DNA of 64,000 nt from Kumtagia sp964244725 (GCA_964244725.1 CAXTJQ010000003.1:1-64000), one strand, 5' to 3'; numbered from the stretch's first letter, positions 16,326 to 25,486 are shown. Numbers and translations are program-made. Notes: generated by a model from the sequence alone, not told the origin.

Positions 16326-17641
16326 TGGCCGATCTCTTTTCGGACGGGACATCCGGGAAGCCGCCTGCTGGCCGTCCCTTGGCCGACCGTCTGCGCCCCT
16401 CGACACTCGAAGACGTCGTCGGGCAGGATCACCTGACCGGGCCGGAGGGCGCGCTGTCGCGGATGATCCGTTCGGGCTCGCTCGGGTCGATGATCTTCTG
16501 GGGGCCGCCCGGCACCGGAAAAACCACCGTTGCGCGACTTCTTGCCGGCGAGACCGAACTCGCCTTCGAGCAGATCTCTGCGATCTTCTCGGGCGTCGCC
16601 GATCTCAAGAAGATGTTCGAAACGGCCAGGATCCGGCGCACGAACGGCCGCCAGACACTGCTGTTCGTCGATGAAATTCACCGCTTCAATCGCGCCCAGC
16701 AGGATTCCTTCCTGCCGGTCATGGAGGACGGCACCGTCATCCTCGTCGGCGCGACAACGGAAAACCCATCCTTCGAACTGAACGCCGCGCTGCTGTCGCG
16801 CGCCCGCGTCCTCGTCTTCCGGACCCTCGACGGGGACAGTTTGGCGCTGCTGCTCGAACGCGCCGAAGCGACGGAGAACAGGCTGCTGCCGCTCGACGGC
16901 GAGGCGAGGGCGGTGCTGGTGCGCATGGCCGATGGCGACGGCCGCGCGGCGCTGACGCTTGCCGAGGAGGTCTGGCGCGCCGCCAGGCCGGGGGAGATGT
17001 TCGACGCCGACGCGCTACAGGCGATCGTCCAGCGCCGCGCGCCCGTCTACGACAAGGGACAGGACGGCCACTACAATCTGATCTCCGCCCTGCACAAATC
17101 CGTGCGCGGCTCCGATCCGGATGCGGCGCTCTATTATCTCGCGCGCATGTTCGATGCCGGCGAGGACCCATTGTATTTGGGCCGTCGCCTGGTGCGGATG
17201 GCCGTCGAGGACATCGGCTTGGCTGATCCGCAGGCGCTGACAGTCGCCAACGCCGCCAAGGACGCCTACGACTATCTCGGGTCGCCGGAGGGCGAACTGG
17301 CCTTTGCGCAATGCGCCGTTTATCTTGCCGTCGCGCCGAAATCCAACGCCATCTACACTGCTTTCAAGGCGGCGACGCGCGCAGCCAAGGAGCACGGGTC
17401 GCTTTTGCCGCCCAAGCATATCCTTAACGCACCCACCAAGCTGATGAGGCAGGAAAGCTACGGATCGGGCTATCGCTACGACCACGACGAGCCGGACGCC
17501 TTCTCAGGGCAGGACTATTTCCCCGAAAAACTCGGTCGTCAGGCCTTCTACGATCCGCCCGACAGGGGCTTCGAGCGCGAAATTCGCAAGCGCCTCGATT
17601 ATTGGGCCAAGCTGCGGCGGGAGCGAGCAGGCGATGACTGA
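16325..17641 (+). CDS. rarA: replication-associated recombination protein RarA (MgsA) AAA ATPase
   Basis: A 438-residue AAA+ ATPase related to clamp loaders that acts at stalled replication forks. It shows Walker A GPPGTGKTTVARLLA, Walker B LLFVDEIHRFNR, sensor 1 GATTENPSFELNAALLSRA and the C-terminal MgsA tetramerisation region (GGSGYRYDHDEPDAF-like: YGSGYRYDHDEPDAFSGQDY). The start ATG 16325 overlaps the upstream stop by one base. An in-frame ATG at 16268 would extend into the protease gene. It is full length. Confidence 0.95.
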   Translation: MADLFSDGTSGKPPAGRPLADRLRPSTLEDVVGQDHLTGPEGALSRMIRSGSLGSMIFWGPPGTGKTTVARLLAGETELAFEQISAIFSGVADLKKMFETARIRRTNGRQTLLFVDEIHRFNRAQQDSFLPVMEDGTVILVGATTENPSFELNAALLSRARVLVFRTLDGDSLALLLERAEATENRLLPLDGEARAVLVRMADGDGRAALTLAEEVWRAARPGEMFDADALQAIVQRRAPVYDKGQDGHYNLISALHKSVRGSDPDAALYYLARMFDAGEDPLYLGRRLVRMAVEDIGLADPQALTVANAAKDAYDYLGSPEGELAFAQCAVYLAVAPKSNAIYTAFKAATRAAKEHGSLLPPKHILNAPTKLMRQESYGSGYRYDHDEPDAFSGQDYFPEKLGRQAFYDPPDRGFEREIRKRLDYWAKLRRERAGDD

Positions 17642-17677
17642 AGCTTGGCATGCTCCTGGTGCGTCGGCGAGGCCGCG

Positions 17678-18055
17678 ATGAAACACCTTCTGCTGGTCAT
17701 GGCGGGCGGTGGGATCGGCGCCGGCGCGCGGCATTTGGTCAACGTCGCGTTCATGCGGGTTGCCGGGCCGGGCTTCCCGTGGAGCACGCTTTTCATCAAC
17801 ATCGCGGGCTGCTTCGCGATGGGAGTCTTCATCGAGGTTCTCGCGCGGCGCTTCGCCGCCTCGAACGAGTTGCGGCTGTTCGTCGCCACGGGCGTTCTGG
17901 GGGGCTTCACGACCTTCTCGGCATTCTCGCTGGATTTCGCGGTCCTTTGGCAGAGGGGCGCTCTGGCCGCGGCCTTCGCCTATCTGCTGGCAAGCCTGGT
18001 CGGATCGCTGGTCGCTGTGTTTCTCGGTCTTTATCTCGCAAGAACGCTCGCTTGA
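17678..18055 (+). CDS. crcB: fluoride ion channel CrcB (Fluc)
   Basis: A 125-residue four-helix membrane protein that exports fluoride as a dual-topology dimer. The signature GFTTFSAFSLDF and the N-terminal GGGIGAGARHLV are present, as is the central Asn of the family (TLFINIAGCFAMGV). I chose ATG 17678; ATG 17645 adds eleven residues with no ribosome-binding site. No fluoride riboswitch was recognised upstream: the gap to rarA is only 36 nt. Confidence 0.93.
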   Translation: MKHLLLVMAGGGIGAGARHLVNVAFMRVAGPGFPWSTLFINIAGCFAMGVFIEVLARRFAASNELRLFVATGVLGGFTTFSAFSLDFAVLWQRGALAAAFAYLLASLVGSLVAVFLGLYLARTLA

Positions 18056-18086
18056 TGCTATTGCCCGTTCGCAACGGATACGAACG

Positions 18087-19073
18087 ATGGCTGGCGTAGA
18101 ACAAATCGAAGTTGAGGCCGGCGAGGCCGGCATGCGGCTCGACCGCTGGTTCAAGACCCGCTTTCCGGGTCTCGGCTTTGGCCATTTGCAGAAGCTGCTG
18201 CGCTCGGGCCAGGTCCGCGTCGATGGCGGCCGCGTCAAGTCGGATTCGCGGGTCGAGCCCGGCCAGAAGGTGCGCATCCCGCCGCTCGGCGTCGACCAGA
18301 AGGCGACCGGTCCGCTGACGGCCAGGACCATGCGCGACCAGGACGATGGCGACGTGCTGCGCCAGATGCTGCTCTACGAGGACGACAAGGTGTTCGTGTT
18401 CGACAAGCCGGCGGGGCTCGCCGTGCAGGGCGGCTCGGGCGTCGTGCGCCATGTCGACGACATGCTGGAAGCCTGGCGCAACAAGAAGGGCGAGAAGCCG
18501 CGCCTCGTCCACCGGCTCGACCGGGACACGTCGGGCGTGCTCGTGGTGGCGCGCACGCGGCTGGCGGCGATGAAACTCGCCGAAGCCTTCCGCGCCCGCG
18601 AAACGAAGAAAACCTACTGGGCGCTGGTGAAAGGCGTTCCGCCCCGGCGCGAGGACAAGATATCCACCTGGCTGGTCAAGGAAACGACCCCCGACGGAGA
18701 TCGGATGCGCATCGCCGCCCATGGCGAGAAGGGCGCCGACCACGCCGTCTCCTTCTACCGCATCATCGAGCAGGCCGCACAGGCCTTCACCTGGCTGGAG
18801 ATGGAGCCGTATACCGGGCGAACCCACCAGCTTCGCGTCCATGCGGCCCATATCGGCTGCCCGATCATCGGCGACCCCAAATATTTCGAGGCCGATAGCA
18901 ACTGGGATTTTCCGGGCGGCGTCCAGAATCGCCTGCACCTGCACGCACGGCGGATCGTCATACCTCACCCCGACGGCGGCAGGATCGACGCGACGGCGCC
19001 GCTGCCAGCCCATATGCGGCAAAGCTGGAACCTGATCGGCTTCGACGATGCGAGCGCCGAGGACAATGGTTGA
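18087..19073 (+). CDS. 23S rRNA pseudouridine synthase, RluA family (RluC-like)
   Basis: A 328-residue enzyme converting uridine to pseudouridine in RNA. An N-terminal S4 RNA-binding domain (about 17-80: RLDRWFKTRFPGLGFGHLQK) is followed by the catalytic domain with the HRLDRDTSGVLVVAR motif holding the active aspartate. The domain layout fits RluC, which modifies 23S positions 955, 2504 and 2580 in E. coli; RluD is the alternative. ATG 18087 was chosen after the crcB stop. It overlaps the next gene by 4 nt. Confidence 0.9.
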   Translation: MAGVEQIEVEAGEAGMRLDRWFKTRFPGLGFGHLQKLLRSGQVRVDGGRVKSDSRVEPGQKVRIPPLGVDQKATGPLTARTMRDQDDGDVLRQMLLYEDDKVFVFDKPAGLAVQGGSGVVRHVDDMLEAWRNKKGEKPRLVHRLDRDTSGVLVVARTRLAAMKLAEAFRARETKKTYWALVKGVPPRREDKISTWLVKETTPDGDRMRIAAHGEKGADHAVSFYRIIEQAAQAFTWLEMEPYTGRTHQLRVHAAHIGCPIIGDPKYFEADSNWDFPGGVQNRLHLHARRIVIPHPDGGRIDATAPLPAHMRQSWNLIGFDDASAEDNG

Positions 19074-19996
19074 GCGCCGCTTCGCCCGTTCTCGGCCGGC
19101 GCGATGCGGTCGATGCCGCCGCCGTCGCGTTCATGGTGCTCCTGACATTTTCCTGGGGGCTGAACGGCGTTGCCGCGAAGCTGACCTATTCTGGCTACAG
19201 CCCGGTTTTCCTGACCCTCATGCGCTCGCTGATCGGCGCGGCGGTCATCGGATTGTGGTGTGTATGGCGCGCCATTCCGATTTTTTGCAGCGACGGCACG
19301 CTCTGGCTCGGGCTGCTGGCGGGACTGCTGTTTGGCGCGGAATTCCTGCTGATCCTGATCGGGCTCGACTACACTTCGGTTGCGCGCAGCGCGCTTATGG
19401 TCAACACGATGCCGTTCTGGGTCCTGATCGGCGCCCATTTCACTCTCGGCGAACGCATGACGACGGCCAAAATCGCCGGTCTCGTGCTGGCTTTCGCCGG
19501 CGTCGTGCTGGTGTTTTCCGACCGACTCAGTCTGCCCGGTCCTCATGCGCTGGTCGGAGACCTCATGTCGCTGACTGCCGGGCTGCTTTGGGGCGCAACG
19601 ACGCTGGTGATCAAGGGAACGAAGCTCCGCGAGGCCGGACCGGAAAAGCTGCTGCTGTACCAGCTTGCAGTCGCGGTCGCCGTCTCGCTGCCGCTGCTGC
19701 CGTTTTTCGGCCCGTTGCTGCGCGAACCGTCGCTGCTGTCGACCGGAGCGCTGCTGTTCCAGTCGTTCTACGTGGTCGGCGTCACGTTCCTGTTGTGGTT
19801 CTGGCTGATGCGGCGCTATCCGGCGAGCGGGCTGTCGAGCTTCATCTTCCTCACGCCGGCCTTTGGCGTGCTGTGCGGTGGCATCGTTCTCGGCGAGCCC
19901 CTATCTCCCCGCATCATCGCCGCGCTAGCGCTGATCGCGGCCGGGCTGATCCTGGCCAACCGCCCGGCGCGCAAACCCAGCCCTCCGGCTCCCTGA
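19070..19996 (+). CDS. EamA (DMT) family inner-membrane transporter
   Basis: A 308-residue protein with ten predicted membrane helices in two EamA repeats (about 20-150 and 165-300). This is the drug/metabolite exporter superfamily; the substrate cannot be told. The best start is TTG 19070, which overlaps the preceding stop as TTGA. The first in-frame ATG at 19133 would cut into the first helix. The stop is 11 nt before the ATP12 gene. Confidence 0.85.
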   Translation: MSAASPVLGRRDAVDAAAVAFMVLLTFSWGLNGVAAKLTYSGYSPVFLTLMRSLIGAAVIGLWCVWRAIPIFCSDGTLWLGLLAGLLFGAEFLLILIGLDYTSVARSALMVNTMPFWVLIGAHFTLGERMTTAKIAGLVLAFAGVVLVFSDRLSLPGPHALVGDLMSLTAGLLWGATTLVIKGTKLREAGPEKLLLYQLAVAVAVSLPLLPFFGPLLREPSLLSTGALLFQSFYVVGVTFLLWFWLMRRYPASGLSSFIFLTPAFGVLCGGIVLGEPLSPRIIAALALIAAGLILANRPARKPSPPAP

Positions 19997-20007
19997 AGAT
20001 CATAGCC

Positions 20008-20805
20008 ATGCCTGACACCATCAAGGACGATTTCGACCCGCGCATCCTCTCGGACCCCGACCCGGTTCGCCGCGCGCAAATCCAGATGCGGACGCCGCTG
20101 CCGAAACGATTCTACAAGGTCGTGACGGTCGCGGAAGGCGAGGGCGGTTTCCCGGTCTTGCTCGACGGCAAGCCGGCGAGGACGCCGGCCAAGGCTACGA
20201 TCGCGCTGCCGACGCGGGCCGCGGCCGATCTGGTCGCCGCCGAGTTCGAGGCGCAGGCCGAAATGATCGATCCCGTGACGATGCCGGTGATGCGCCTGGT
20301 TAACACGGCGATCGACGGGGTCGCCAGGGAGGCCGACGCGGTGATGGAGGACATCCAGCGTTTCGCCGCCTCCGACATGCTGTGCTACCGCGCGGCCGGA
20401 CCGGAGGCGCTGGCGACGCGCGAGAGCGCGGCGTGGGACCCGATCCTGGACTGGGCGCGCGACGCCATCGGCGCCAGCATGACGCTCGCCGAGGGCATCG
20501 TCCATGTCGCGCAGCCGCGCGGGTCGATCGCGGCGGTCGGCGTCCATCTGCGCCAGCGGTCCGATTCGTTCACGCTCGCCTGCCTGCATTTGATGACGTC
20601 GCTGACCGGCTCGGCGCTGATCGCCCTCGCGGTCGAGGCGGGCGCGATCGAGGCCGACGCCGCGTGGGTCGCAGCGCATGTCGACGAGGATTTCCAGGCC
20701 GAACAATGGGGCTGGGATTCGGAGGCGCTGGCGAGACGGGCGATCCGGAGACGGGATTTCGACGCGGCTGTAAGGGTGTTGGGGGCACTGGGCGCGGCCC
20801 TATGA
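20008..20805 (+). CDS. ATP12 family F1-ATPase assembly chaperone
   Basis: A 265-residue ATP12 homologue, which binds the free F1 alpha subunit during ATP synthase assembly. The family is confined to alphaproteobacteria and mitochondria. Conserved blocks are PLPKRFYKVVTVAEGEGGF, VLLDGKPARTPAKA, ASDMLCYRAAGPEALATRES and the C-terminal EDFQAEQWGWDSEA. I used ATG 20008; the frame open from 19048 lies inside the transporter gene. It is the last gene of the plus-strand run. Confidence 0.93.
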   Translation: MPDTIKDDFDPRILSDPDPVRRAQIQMRTPLPKRFYKVVTVAEGEGGFPVLLDGKPARTPAKATIALPTRAAADLVAAEFEAQAEMIDPVTMPVMRLVNTAIDGVAREADAVMEDIQRFAASDMLCYRAAGPEALATRESAAWDPILDWARDAIGASMTLAEGIVHVAQPRGSIAAVGVHLRQRSDSFTLACLHLMTSLTGSALIALAVEAGAIEADAAWVAAHVDEDFQAEQWGWDSEALARRAIRRRDFDAAVRVLGALGAAL

Positions 20806-20835
20806 TCTGTCAATTTCTGGAGTGGCCCGGACCCT

Positions 20836-20860
20836 ACACCCCGACTATTGCCGGGGGTGT
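20836..20860. terminator. possible bidirectional terminator between ATP12 and glnA
   Basis: ACACCCC (20836-20842) and GGGGTGT (20854-20860) are exact reverse complements with an 11-nt loop, between two convergent genes. No clear U-tract is present on either side, so efficiency is doubtful. Confidence 0.4.
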
Positions 20861-20881
20861 CGATACAGCTTCGCTCGCCGC

Positions 20882-22291
20882 TCACACCGAATAATACATA
20901 TCATACTCAACCGGATGGGGGGTCATTTCGAAGCGCATGACCTCGGCCATCTTCAATTCGATGTAGCTGTCGATCTGGTCGTCGTCGAACACGCCGCCGG
21001 CCTTCAGGAAGCCCCGGTCGCGGTCGAGGCTTTGCAGCGCCTCGCGCAACGAACCGCAGACGGTCGGGATTTTCTTCAATTCCTTCGGTGGGAGGTCATA
21101 GAGATCCTTGTCCATCGGCTGGCCGGGATGGATCTTGTTCTTGATGCCGTCGAGCCCGGCCATCAGCAGCGCCGAGAAGGCGAGGTAGGGATTGGCGCCC
21201 GGATCGGGGAAGCGGATTTCGACGCGCTTGGATTTCGGGTTCGAGCCGAATGGGATGCGGCACGAGGCCGAGCGGTTGCGCGCCGAATAGGCGAGCAGCA
21301 CCGGCGCCTCGTAGCCGGGCACCAGCCGCTTGTAGGAATTGGTCAGCGGGTTGGTGAAGGCGTTGATCGCCTTGGCGTGCTTGATGATCCCGCCGATGTA
21401 ATAGAGACAGCTTTCCGACAGCCCGGCGTATTCGTTGCCGGCGAAGGTCGGCTTGCCGCCCTTCCAGATCGACATGTGGACATGCATGCCCGACCCGTTG
21501 TCGCCGAAGATCGGCTTGGGCATGAAGGTCGCCGTCTTGCCGTAGGCGTTGGCGACCTGATGCACGACATATTTGTAGATCAGCATCTTGTCGGCGTTGC
21601 GCACCAGCGCGTCGAACTTGACGCCGAGCTCGTGCTGGCCGGCGGCGACCTCGTGGTGATGTTTCTCGACGCGCACGCCCATCTGGCCGAGCACGGTCAG
21701 CATTTCGGAGCGCATGTCCTGCGCCGAATCGATCGGCGGCACCGGGAAGTAGCCGCCTTTCACGCGTGGCCTATGGCCCAGGTTTCCGGTCTCGTAGTCG
21801 GTGTCGTCGTTCGAGGGCAGTTCGGTCGAATCGACCTTGAAGCCGGTGTTGTAGGGGTCGGCCTTGTACTTCACGTCGTCGAACACGAAGAACTCGGCCT
21901 CCGGACCGACGAAGATCGTGTCGCCGACGCCTTCCGCCTGCATGTAGGCCTCGGCCTTCTTGGCGGTGCCGCGCGGGTCGCGGTTGTAGGCCTCGCCGGA
22001 CACCGGGTCGAGGATGTCGCACAGGATCACCATCGTCGACTGCGCGAAGAACGGATCCATGTGGACCGTCTCGGGATCGGGCATCAGCACCATGTCGGAT
22101 TCGTTGATCGCCTTCCAGCCGGCGATGGACGAGCCGTCGAACATCACGCCGTCGGCGAACATGTCCTCCTCGACCTCGACCACGTCCATCGTGACGTGCT
22201 GTAGCTTGCCCTTGGGATCGGTGAAGCGAAGGTCGACGAACTTGACGTCGTTGTCCTTGATCTGCTTCAGGATGTCTTTGGCGGTCGTCAT
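20882..22291 (-). CDS. glnA: glutamine synthetase type I
   Basis: A 469-residue GSI subunit that makes glutamine from glutamate, ammonia and ATP as a dodecamer. The N-terminal beta-grasp domain has DGSSIAGWKAINESDMVLMP. The catalytic core has the GSGMHVHMSIWKGG and NPYLAFSALLMAGLDGI blocks. Near residue 398 is DKDLYDLPPKE, the tyrosine adenylylated by GlnE, so it is the adenylylated GSI-beta type. It lies 54 bp downstream of glnB and is probably co-transcribed from the glnB promoter. Confidence 0.98.
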   Translation of the reverse strand: MTTAKDILKQIKDNDVKFVDLRFTDPKGKLQHVTMDVVEVEEDMFADGVMFDGSSIAGWKAINESDMVLMPDPETVHMDPFFAQSTMVILCDILDPVSGEAYNRDPRGTAKKAEAYMQAEGVGDTIFVGPEAEFFVFDDVKYKADPYNTGFKVDSTELPSNDDTDYETGNLGHRPRVKGGYFPVPPIDSAQDMRSEMLTVLGQMGVRVEKHHHEVAAGQHELGVKFDALVRNADKMLIYKYVVHQVANAYGKTATFMPKPIFGDNGSGMHVHMSIWKGGKPTFAGNEYAGLSESCLYYIGGIIKHAKAINAFTNPLTNSYKRLVPGYEAPVLLAYSARNRSASCRIPFGSNPKSKRVEIRFPDPGANPYLAFSALLMAGLDGIKNKIHPGQPMDKDLYDLPPKELKKIPTVCGSLREALQSLDRDRGFLKAGGVFDDDQIDSYIELKMAEVMRFEMTPHPVEYDMYYSV

Positions 22292-22345
22292 GGCCCGGTC
22301 CTCGCTGTTTGGCGCGTTGAACGCCGCTGGCTTATGCCCAAAGAC

Positions 22346-22684
22346 TTATACGGCGTCCATACCGGTTTCGCCGGTTCTGATGCGCACCACTTCCTCAATG
22401 TTCGAAACGAAAATCTTCCCGTCGCCGATACGGCCGGTTTGGGCTGCCTTGCGGATCGCCTCGATCGCCGCCTCGACGCTGTCGTCGCCCAGCACGACCT
22501 CGATCTTGACCTTAGGCAGGAAGTCGACGACGTATTCCGCGCCGCGGTAGAGCTCGGTATGACCCTTCTGCCGGCCGAAGCCTTTCGCCTCCGTCACGGT
22601 GATGCCTTGCAAGCCAGCCTCCTGAAGCGCCTCCTTGACCTCGTCGAGCTTGAACGGCTTTATGATCGCCTCGATCTTCTTCAT
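22346..22684 (-). CDS. glnB: nitrogen regulatory protein PII
   Basis: A 112-residue PII trimer subunit sensing 2-oxoglutarate and glutamine status. It has the T-loop with Tyr51 (LYRGAEYVVDFLPK), the site uridylylated by GlnD, and the C-terminal signature GDGKIFVSNIEEVVRIRTGE. The start is ATG at 22684; the longer open frame (to 22750) would add 22 residues that no PII has. It lies directly upstream of glnA and carries a sigma-54-like promoter, the classical rhizobial glnBA unit. Confidence 0.97.
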   Translation of the reverse strand: MKKIEAIIKPFKLDEVKEALQEAGLQGITVTEAKGFGRQKGHTELYRGAEYVVDFLPKVKIEVVLGDDSVEAAIEAIRKAAQTGRIGDGKIFVSNIEEVVRIRTGETGMDAV

Positions 22685-22710
22685 TCGGGTCTTGCCTCCA
22701 GTCAAAAGAC

Positions 22711-22730
22711 GGCGGGCTCTGCGGCCCGCC
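22711..22730 (-). promoter_or_regulatory. 7-bp hairpin in the glnB leader
   Basis: GGCGGGC and GCCCGCC with a 6-nt loop lie between the predicted sigma-54 promoter and the glnB start, 26 nt before the ATG. They would form in the mRNA leader. It has no terminator-like U-tract directly after it on the coding strand, although a TTTTGACT stretch follows two bases later (CGTCTTTTGAC). Confidence 0.35.
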
Positions 22731-22745
22731 CTCACGATATCGAAA

Positions 22746-22761
22746 AGCACGAAGCATGCCA
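22746..22761 (-). promoter_or_regulatory. sigma-54-type -24/-12 promoter of glnB-glnA
   Basis: On the minus strand TGGCATGCTTCGTGCT matches TGGCAC-N5-TTGCW with the invariant GG and GC at the correct 10-bp spacing (two mismatches). It lies about 62 nt upstream of the glnB ATG. Established for rhizobial glnB: NtrC-activated sigma-54 transcription. I did not find a convincing NtrC box in the 190 bp upstream. Confidence 0.6.
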
Positions 22762-22954
22762 GTCATCCAGCCGGTGTTTCGGCGTCGGGCCTGCCGCAAA
22801 ACCGTGCCGAAGCGCCATGACTGCCGTGAAAACGCGCAGAGGCATGCCTGCCGGGTGCGCCGAATTTGCTGAAAAACAATGCAGGATGATGAAGAATGCG
22901 GCAACGTAGCCGTGCCGCCACGCGTTTGGACCCTGTAAACCGGTGTGACGGCTC

Positions 22955-24454
22955 ATGAAACGCGAAATCCTGACGGCTGACCAAATGGCGCGCGTCGACC
23001 ATGCGGCGCTCGCCGCGGGTCCGTTGGACGGTATCGGCCTAATGACCCGCGCCGGTATGGCCGTGGCCAAGATCGTTCTGGAGCGTTTCGGCAGCGCAGG
23101 GCAATTCGCAGTCCTGTGCGGCCCGGGCGGCAATGGCGGCGACGGCTATATTGTCGCGGCTATGCTCCGCCACTCGGGCGCCAGCGTAGCCGTCTTTCAT
23201 GATGGCTTGCCGAAGGACGGCGCGGACGCGAGGCTTGCGCTGAGCCGTTGCGCAGTGGAACCGCGGCCACTCGAAGAGTTCAGGCCGATGCCCGAGACCC
23301 TCGTCGTCGACGCGCTTTACGGCGCCGGTCTCTCGCGCCCGGTCGGCGACAGTGTTGTCCGCGCCATCGTGCGCGCGACGCAAGCCGGAAGCACGGTGGT
23401 CTCGGTCGACCTACCCTCTGGCGTGTCCGGCGCAAGCGGCGCGATCCTCGGCCACGCGTTCAAGGCGGCGCTGACGGTGACCTTCGTGCGCAGGAAGCCC
23501 GGCCATCTGCTGCTGCCCGGCCGCGAATGGTGCGGCGAGGTTGTCGTCGCGGAGATCGGCATCGGCGACGCCATTGTCTTGAGCGTGCAGGCCAATTGCT
23601 TCGAAAATGCGCCTTCGCTCTGGCTTGCCGCCTTCCCCAGGCCGGAGATCGACACGCACAAATATGCGCGCGGCCATGTCGCCGTGTTCTCTGGCGGTCC
23701 GACCGCCACGGGCGCCGCGCGGCTCTCCGCGATGGCCGCGGCGCGAACCGGAGCCGGCGCGGTCACGGTCCTGTCGCCGCGGGACGCGCTTGGCGTGAAC
23801 GCCGCGCATCTAACGTCGATCATGCTTCGCCAGGCCGATTCGACGGACGACGCGGCCGCGTTCATGGACCAGCGGCGCGTCGCCGCGCTGGTCTATGGTC
23901 CGGGTCTTGCGGCCGAAGCCGCGACAGGCCGATTCCTTCTCGAATTGCTCGACCAGATCGAAGGCGCGCCCGGCATCGTGCTCGATGCGAGCGCCCTGAC
24001 ATCCTTGGCGGGGATGCGGGACGATGCATTCCGGGCGCTCGGCGCGCGCACGGCTTACCCGGTCCTTACGCCGCACGAGGGCGAGTTCAGGAAACTGTTT
24101 CCAGACCTCACAGCGCAAACCATGCCGTCCAAGCTCGATCGCGCACGCGCCGCCGCCATGCGATCGAACGCGGTCCAGGTGTATAAGGGACCGGACACGG
24201 TGATCGCGTCGCCCGATGGCCGCGCGGCCATCAACGCCAATGGCGCGTCGTGGCTGGCGACGGCGGGGTCCGGCGATGTGCTGTCGGGCATCATCGGCGG
24301 GCTTTTGGCGCAAAAGATGCCGGCTTTCGAGGCCGCCTGCGCCGGAGTCTGGATGCATGCGAAGGCTGCAACGTGGTTCGGACCGGGGTTGATCGCGGAA
24401 GATCTGCCGTCGGCTCTGCCGCCGGTGCTGCGCGACCTCTATGGTCACGGCTGA
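22955..24454 (+). CDS. nnrD: bifunctional NAD(P)HX epimerase / ADP-dependent dehydratase
   Basis: A 499-residue metabolite-repair fusion, also called nnr. Residues about 1-215 are the YjeF_N epimerase domain (CGPGGNGGDGYIVAAMLRHS) and about 225-499 the ribokinase-like YjeF_C dehydratase (ANGASWLATAGSGDVLSGII). Together they restore hydrated NADH and NADPH. The start ATG 22955 follows CCGGTGTGACGGCTC, a weak ribosome-binding site. It is divergent from glnB across a 270-nt gap. Location next to glnBA is common in rhizobia. Confidence 0.94.
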   Translation: MKREILTADQMARVDHAALAAGPLDGIGLMTRAGMAVAKIVLERFGSAGQFAVLCGPGGNGGDGYIVAAMLRHSGASVAVFHDGLPKDGADARLALSRCAVEPRPLEEFRPMPETLVVDALYGAGLSRPVGDSVVRAIVRATQAGSTVVSVDLPSGVSGASGAILGHAFKAALTVTFVRRKPGHLLLPGREWCGEVVVAEIGIGDAIVLSVQANCFENAPSLWLAAFPRPEIDTHKYARGHVAVFSGGPTATGAARLSAMAAARTGAGAVTVLSPRDALGVNAAHLTSIMLRQADSTDDAAAFMDQRRVAALVYGPGLAAEAATGRFLLELLDQIEGAPGIVLDASALTSLAGMRDDAFRALGARTAYPVLTPHEGEFRKLFPDLTAQTMPSKLDRARAAAMRSNAVQVYKGPDTVIASPDGRAAINANGASWLATAGSGDVLSGIIGGLLAQKMPAFEAACAGVWMHAKAATWFGPGLIAEDLPSALPPVLRDLYGHG

Positions 24455-24478
24455 AAGCAAGGTTTCATAGCGCACGGC

Positions 24479-24501
24479 GAGAGGCCGGCCGGCTACCTCT
24501 C
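24479..24501. terminator. hairpin between convergent genes (possible terminator)
   Basis: GAGAGG (24479-24484) and CCTCTC (24496-24501) enclose a self-complementary CCGGCCGG core, in the 47-nt gap between the convergent nnr and DUF72 genes. No strong U-tract. Confidence 0.4.
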
Positions 24502-25299
24502 CTACAGCCTCTCCATCAGCGCCATCGCGCCCTGCGGCGCGCGCAGCTTGCCTTCATGGATGATGTAGAGGAACACGTCACGCGGTTCCTGCTTGACCTT
24601 TCGGTTCGGGTCGGCGAGGGGCAGGTCGTCGGGCTGCGAACCGGAAGCCCAGAGCTTGGCGCGCCGGACCCAGCCGTCAAGGCTTTTCGGCGTGTAGGCC
24701 GTTGGGATATCGTCCTCGCCCTTCTGCAGCCGGGCATAGACGAAGTTCGAGGTGATGTCGGCGAATTCCGGATAGTCGTGGTGATGCGCATAGCAAACCG
24801 CGGCGTTGTATCGTCCCGCCAACGCGACGAATTCCGGCGCCGCGAAGGACGCGTTGCGGACCTCCAGCGCGTGCTTCAGGGTCAGCCCGGCATGGCTCTT
24901 GGGCAGGAGTTTTAGAAAGCCTTCGAAATCGTCGGCATCGAATTTTTTCGTCGGCGCGAACTGCCAAACGATCGGGCCGAGCTTGGCGCCCAATTCCCCG
25001 AGACCTTGCGCGAAGAACTTGTCCATCGACTCGCCTGCCTCGGCAAGCACCTTACGGTTGGTGACGAAACGGTTGCCCTTGATCGAGAAGACGAAACCGT
25101 CGGGCGTTTCGTCCCGCCACTTGGCATAGGTCTCGGGCTTGAAGCCGGAATAATAGGTGCCGTTGACCTCGATCGTCGGCACTTGGGCGCTGGCGAAATG
25201 CAGCTGCTGCTTCTTCGGCAGCTTGTCGGGATAGAACGTGCCTTCCCACGGCTCGAATGTCCACCCGCCCATCCCGGCGCGGATTTTTCCGGATTGCAT
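24502..25299 (-). CDS. DUF72 family (YecE-like) TIM-barrel protein
   Basis: A 265-residue DUF72 protein. Family landmarks are the N-terminal IRAGMGGWTFEPWEGTFYP, the VNGTYYSGFKPETYAKWRDE block, KGNRFVTNRKVLAEAGESMD and QFAPTKKFDADDFEGFLKLL. The fold is a TIM barrel and the biochemical function is unknown. It starts at ATG 25299. The 187-nt gap upstream, to the RTX-like gene, shows no clear feature. Confidence 0.88.
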   Translation of the reverse strand: MQSGKIRAGMGGWTFEPWEGTFYPDKLPKKQQLHFASAQVPTIEVNGTYYSGFKPETYAKWRDETPDGFVFSIKGNRFVTNRKVLAEAGESMDKFFAQGLGELGAKLGPIVWQFAPTKKFDADDFEGFLKLLPKSHAGLTLKHALEVRNASFAAPEFVALAGRYNAAVCYAHHHDYPEFADITSNFVYARLQKGEDDIPTAYTPKSLDGWVRRAKLWASGSQPDDLPLADPNRKVKQEPRDVFLYIIHEGKLRAPQGAMALMERL

Positions 25300-25486
25300 C
25301 TGTTCGGTCCTCGCTTTGCGCGCCGAAAATGCGTCCCGCCGACCCTCTTGTCCAGCCGGCGCGGCATGGCTCTCGACACGACCAACAAAGGGCTTACCTC
25401 TTTCCGCGCCCAGGCCAATGCGGAAGTCACTGACAGCCCACCGCCTGGGCCTCGGCCTACTTCAATTCTACTTCGGCGGACCCGCT

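Noticed and set aside
14190..16406. A 738-codon minus-strand open frame
   Set aside because: It lies antisense to rplQ and the Deg protease gene, whose protein has clear catalytic motifs. The minus frame is low-complexity Arg/Asp-rich, a GC-rich shadow.
17642..17677. Fluoride riboswitch before crcB
   Set aside because: Only 36 nt separate rarA and crcB, too short for a riboswitch; no motif seen.
20822..22204. A 460-codon plus-strand open frame
   Set aside because: Antisense to glnA, which is fully conserved; the plus frame shows repeated Val/Gly/His/Asp composition typical of a shadow.
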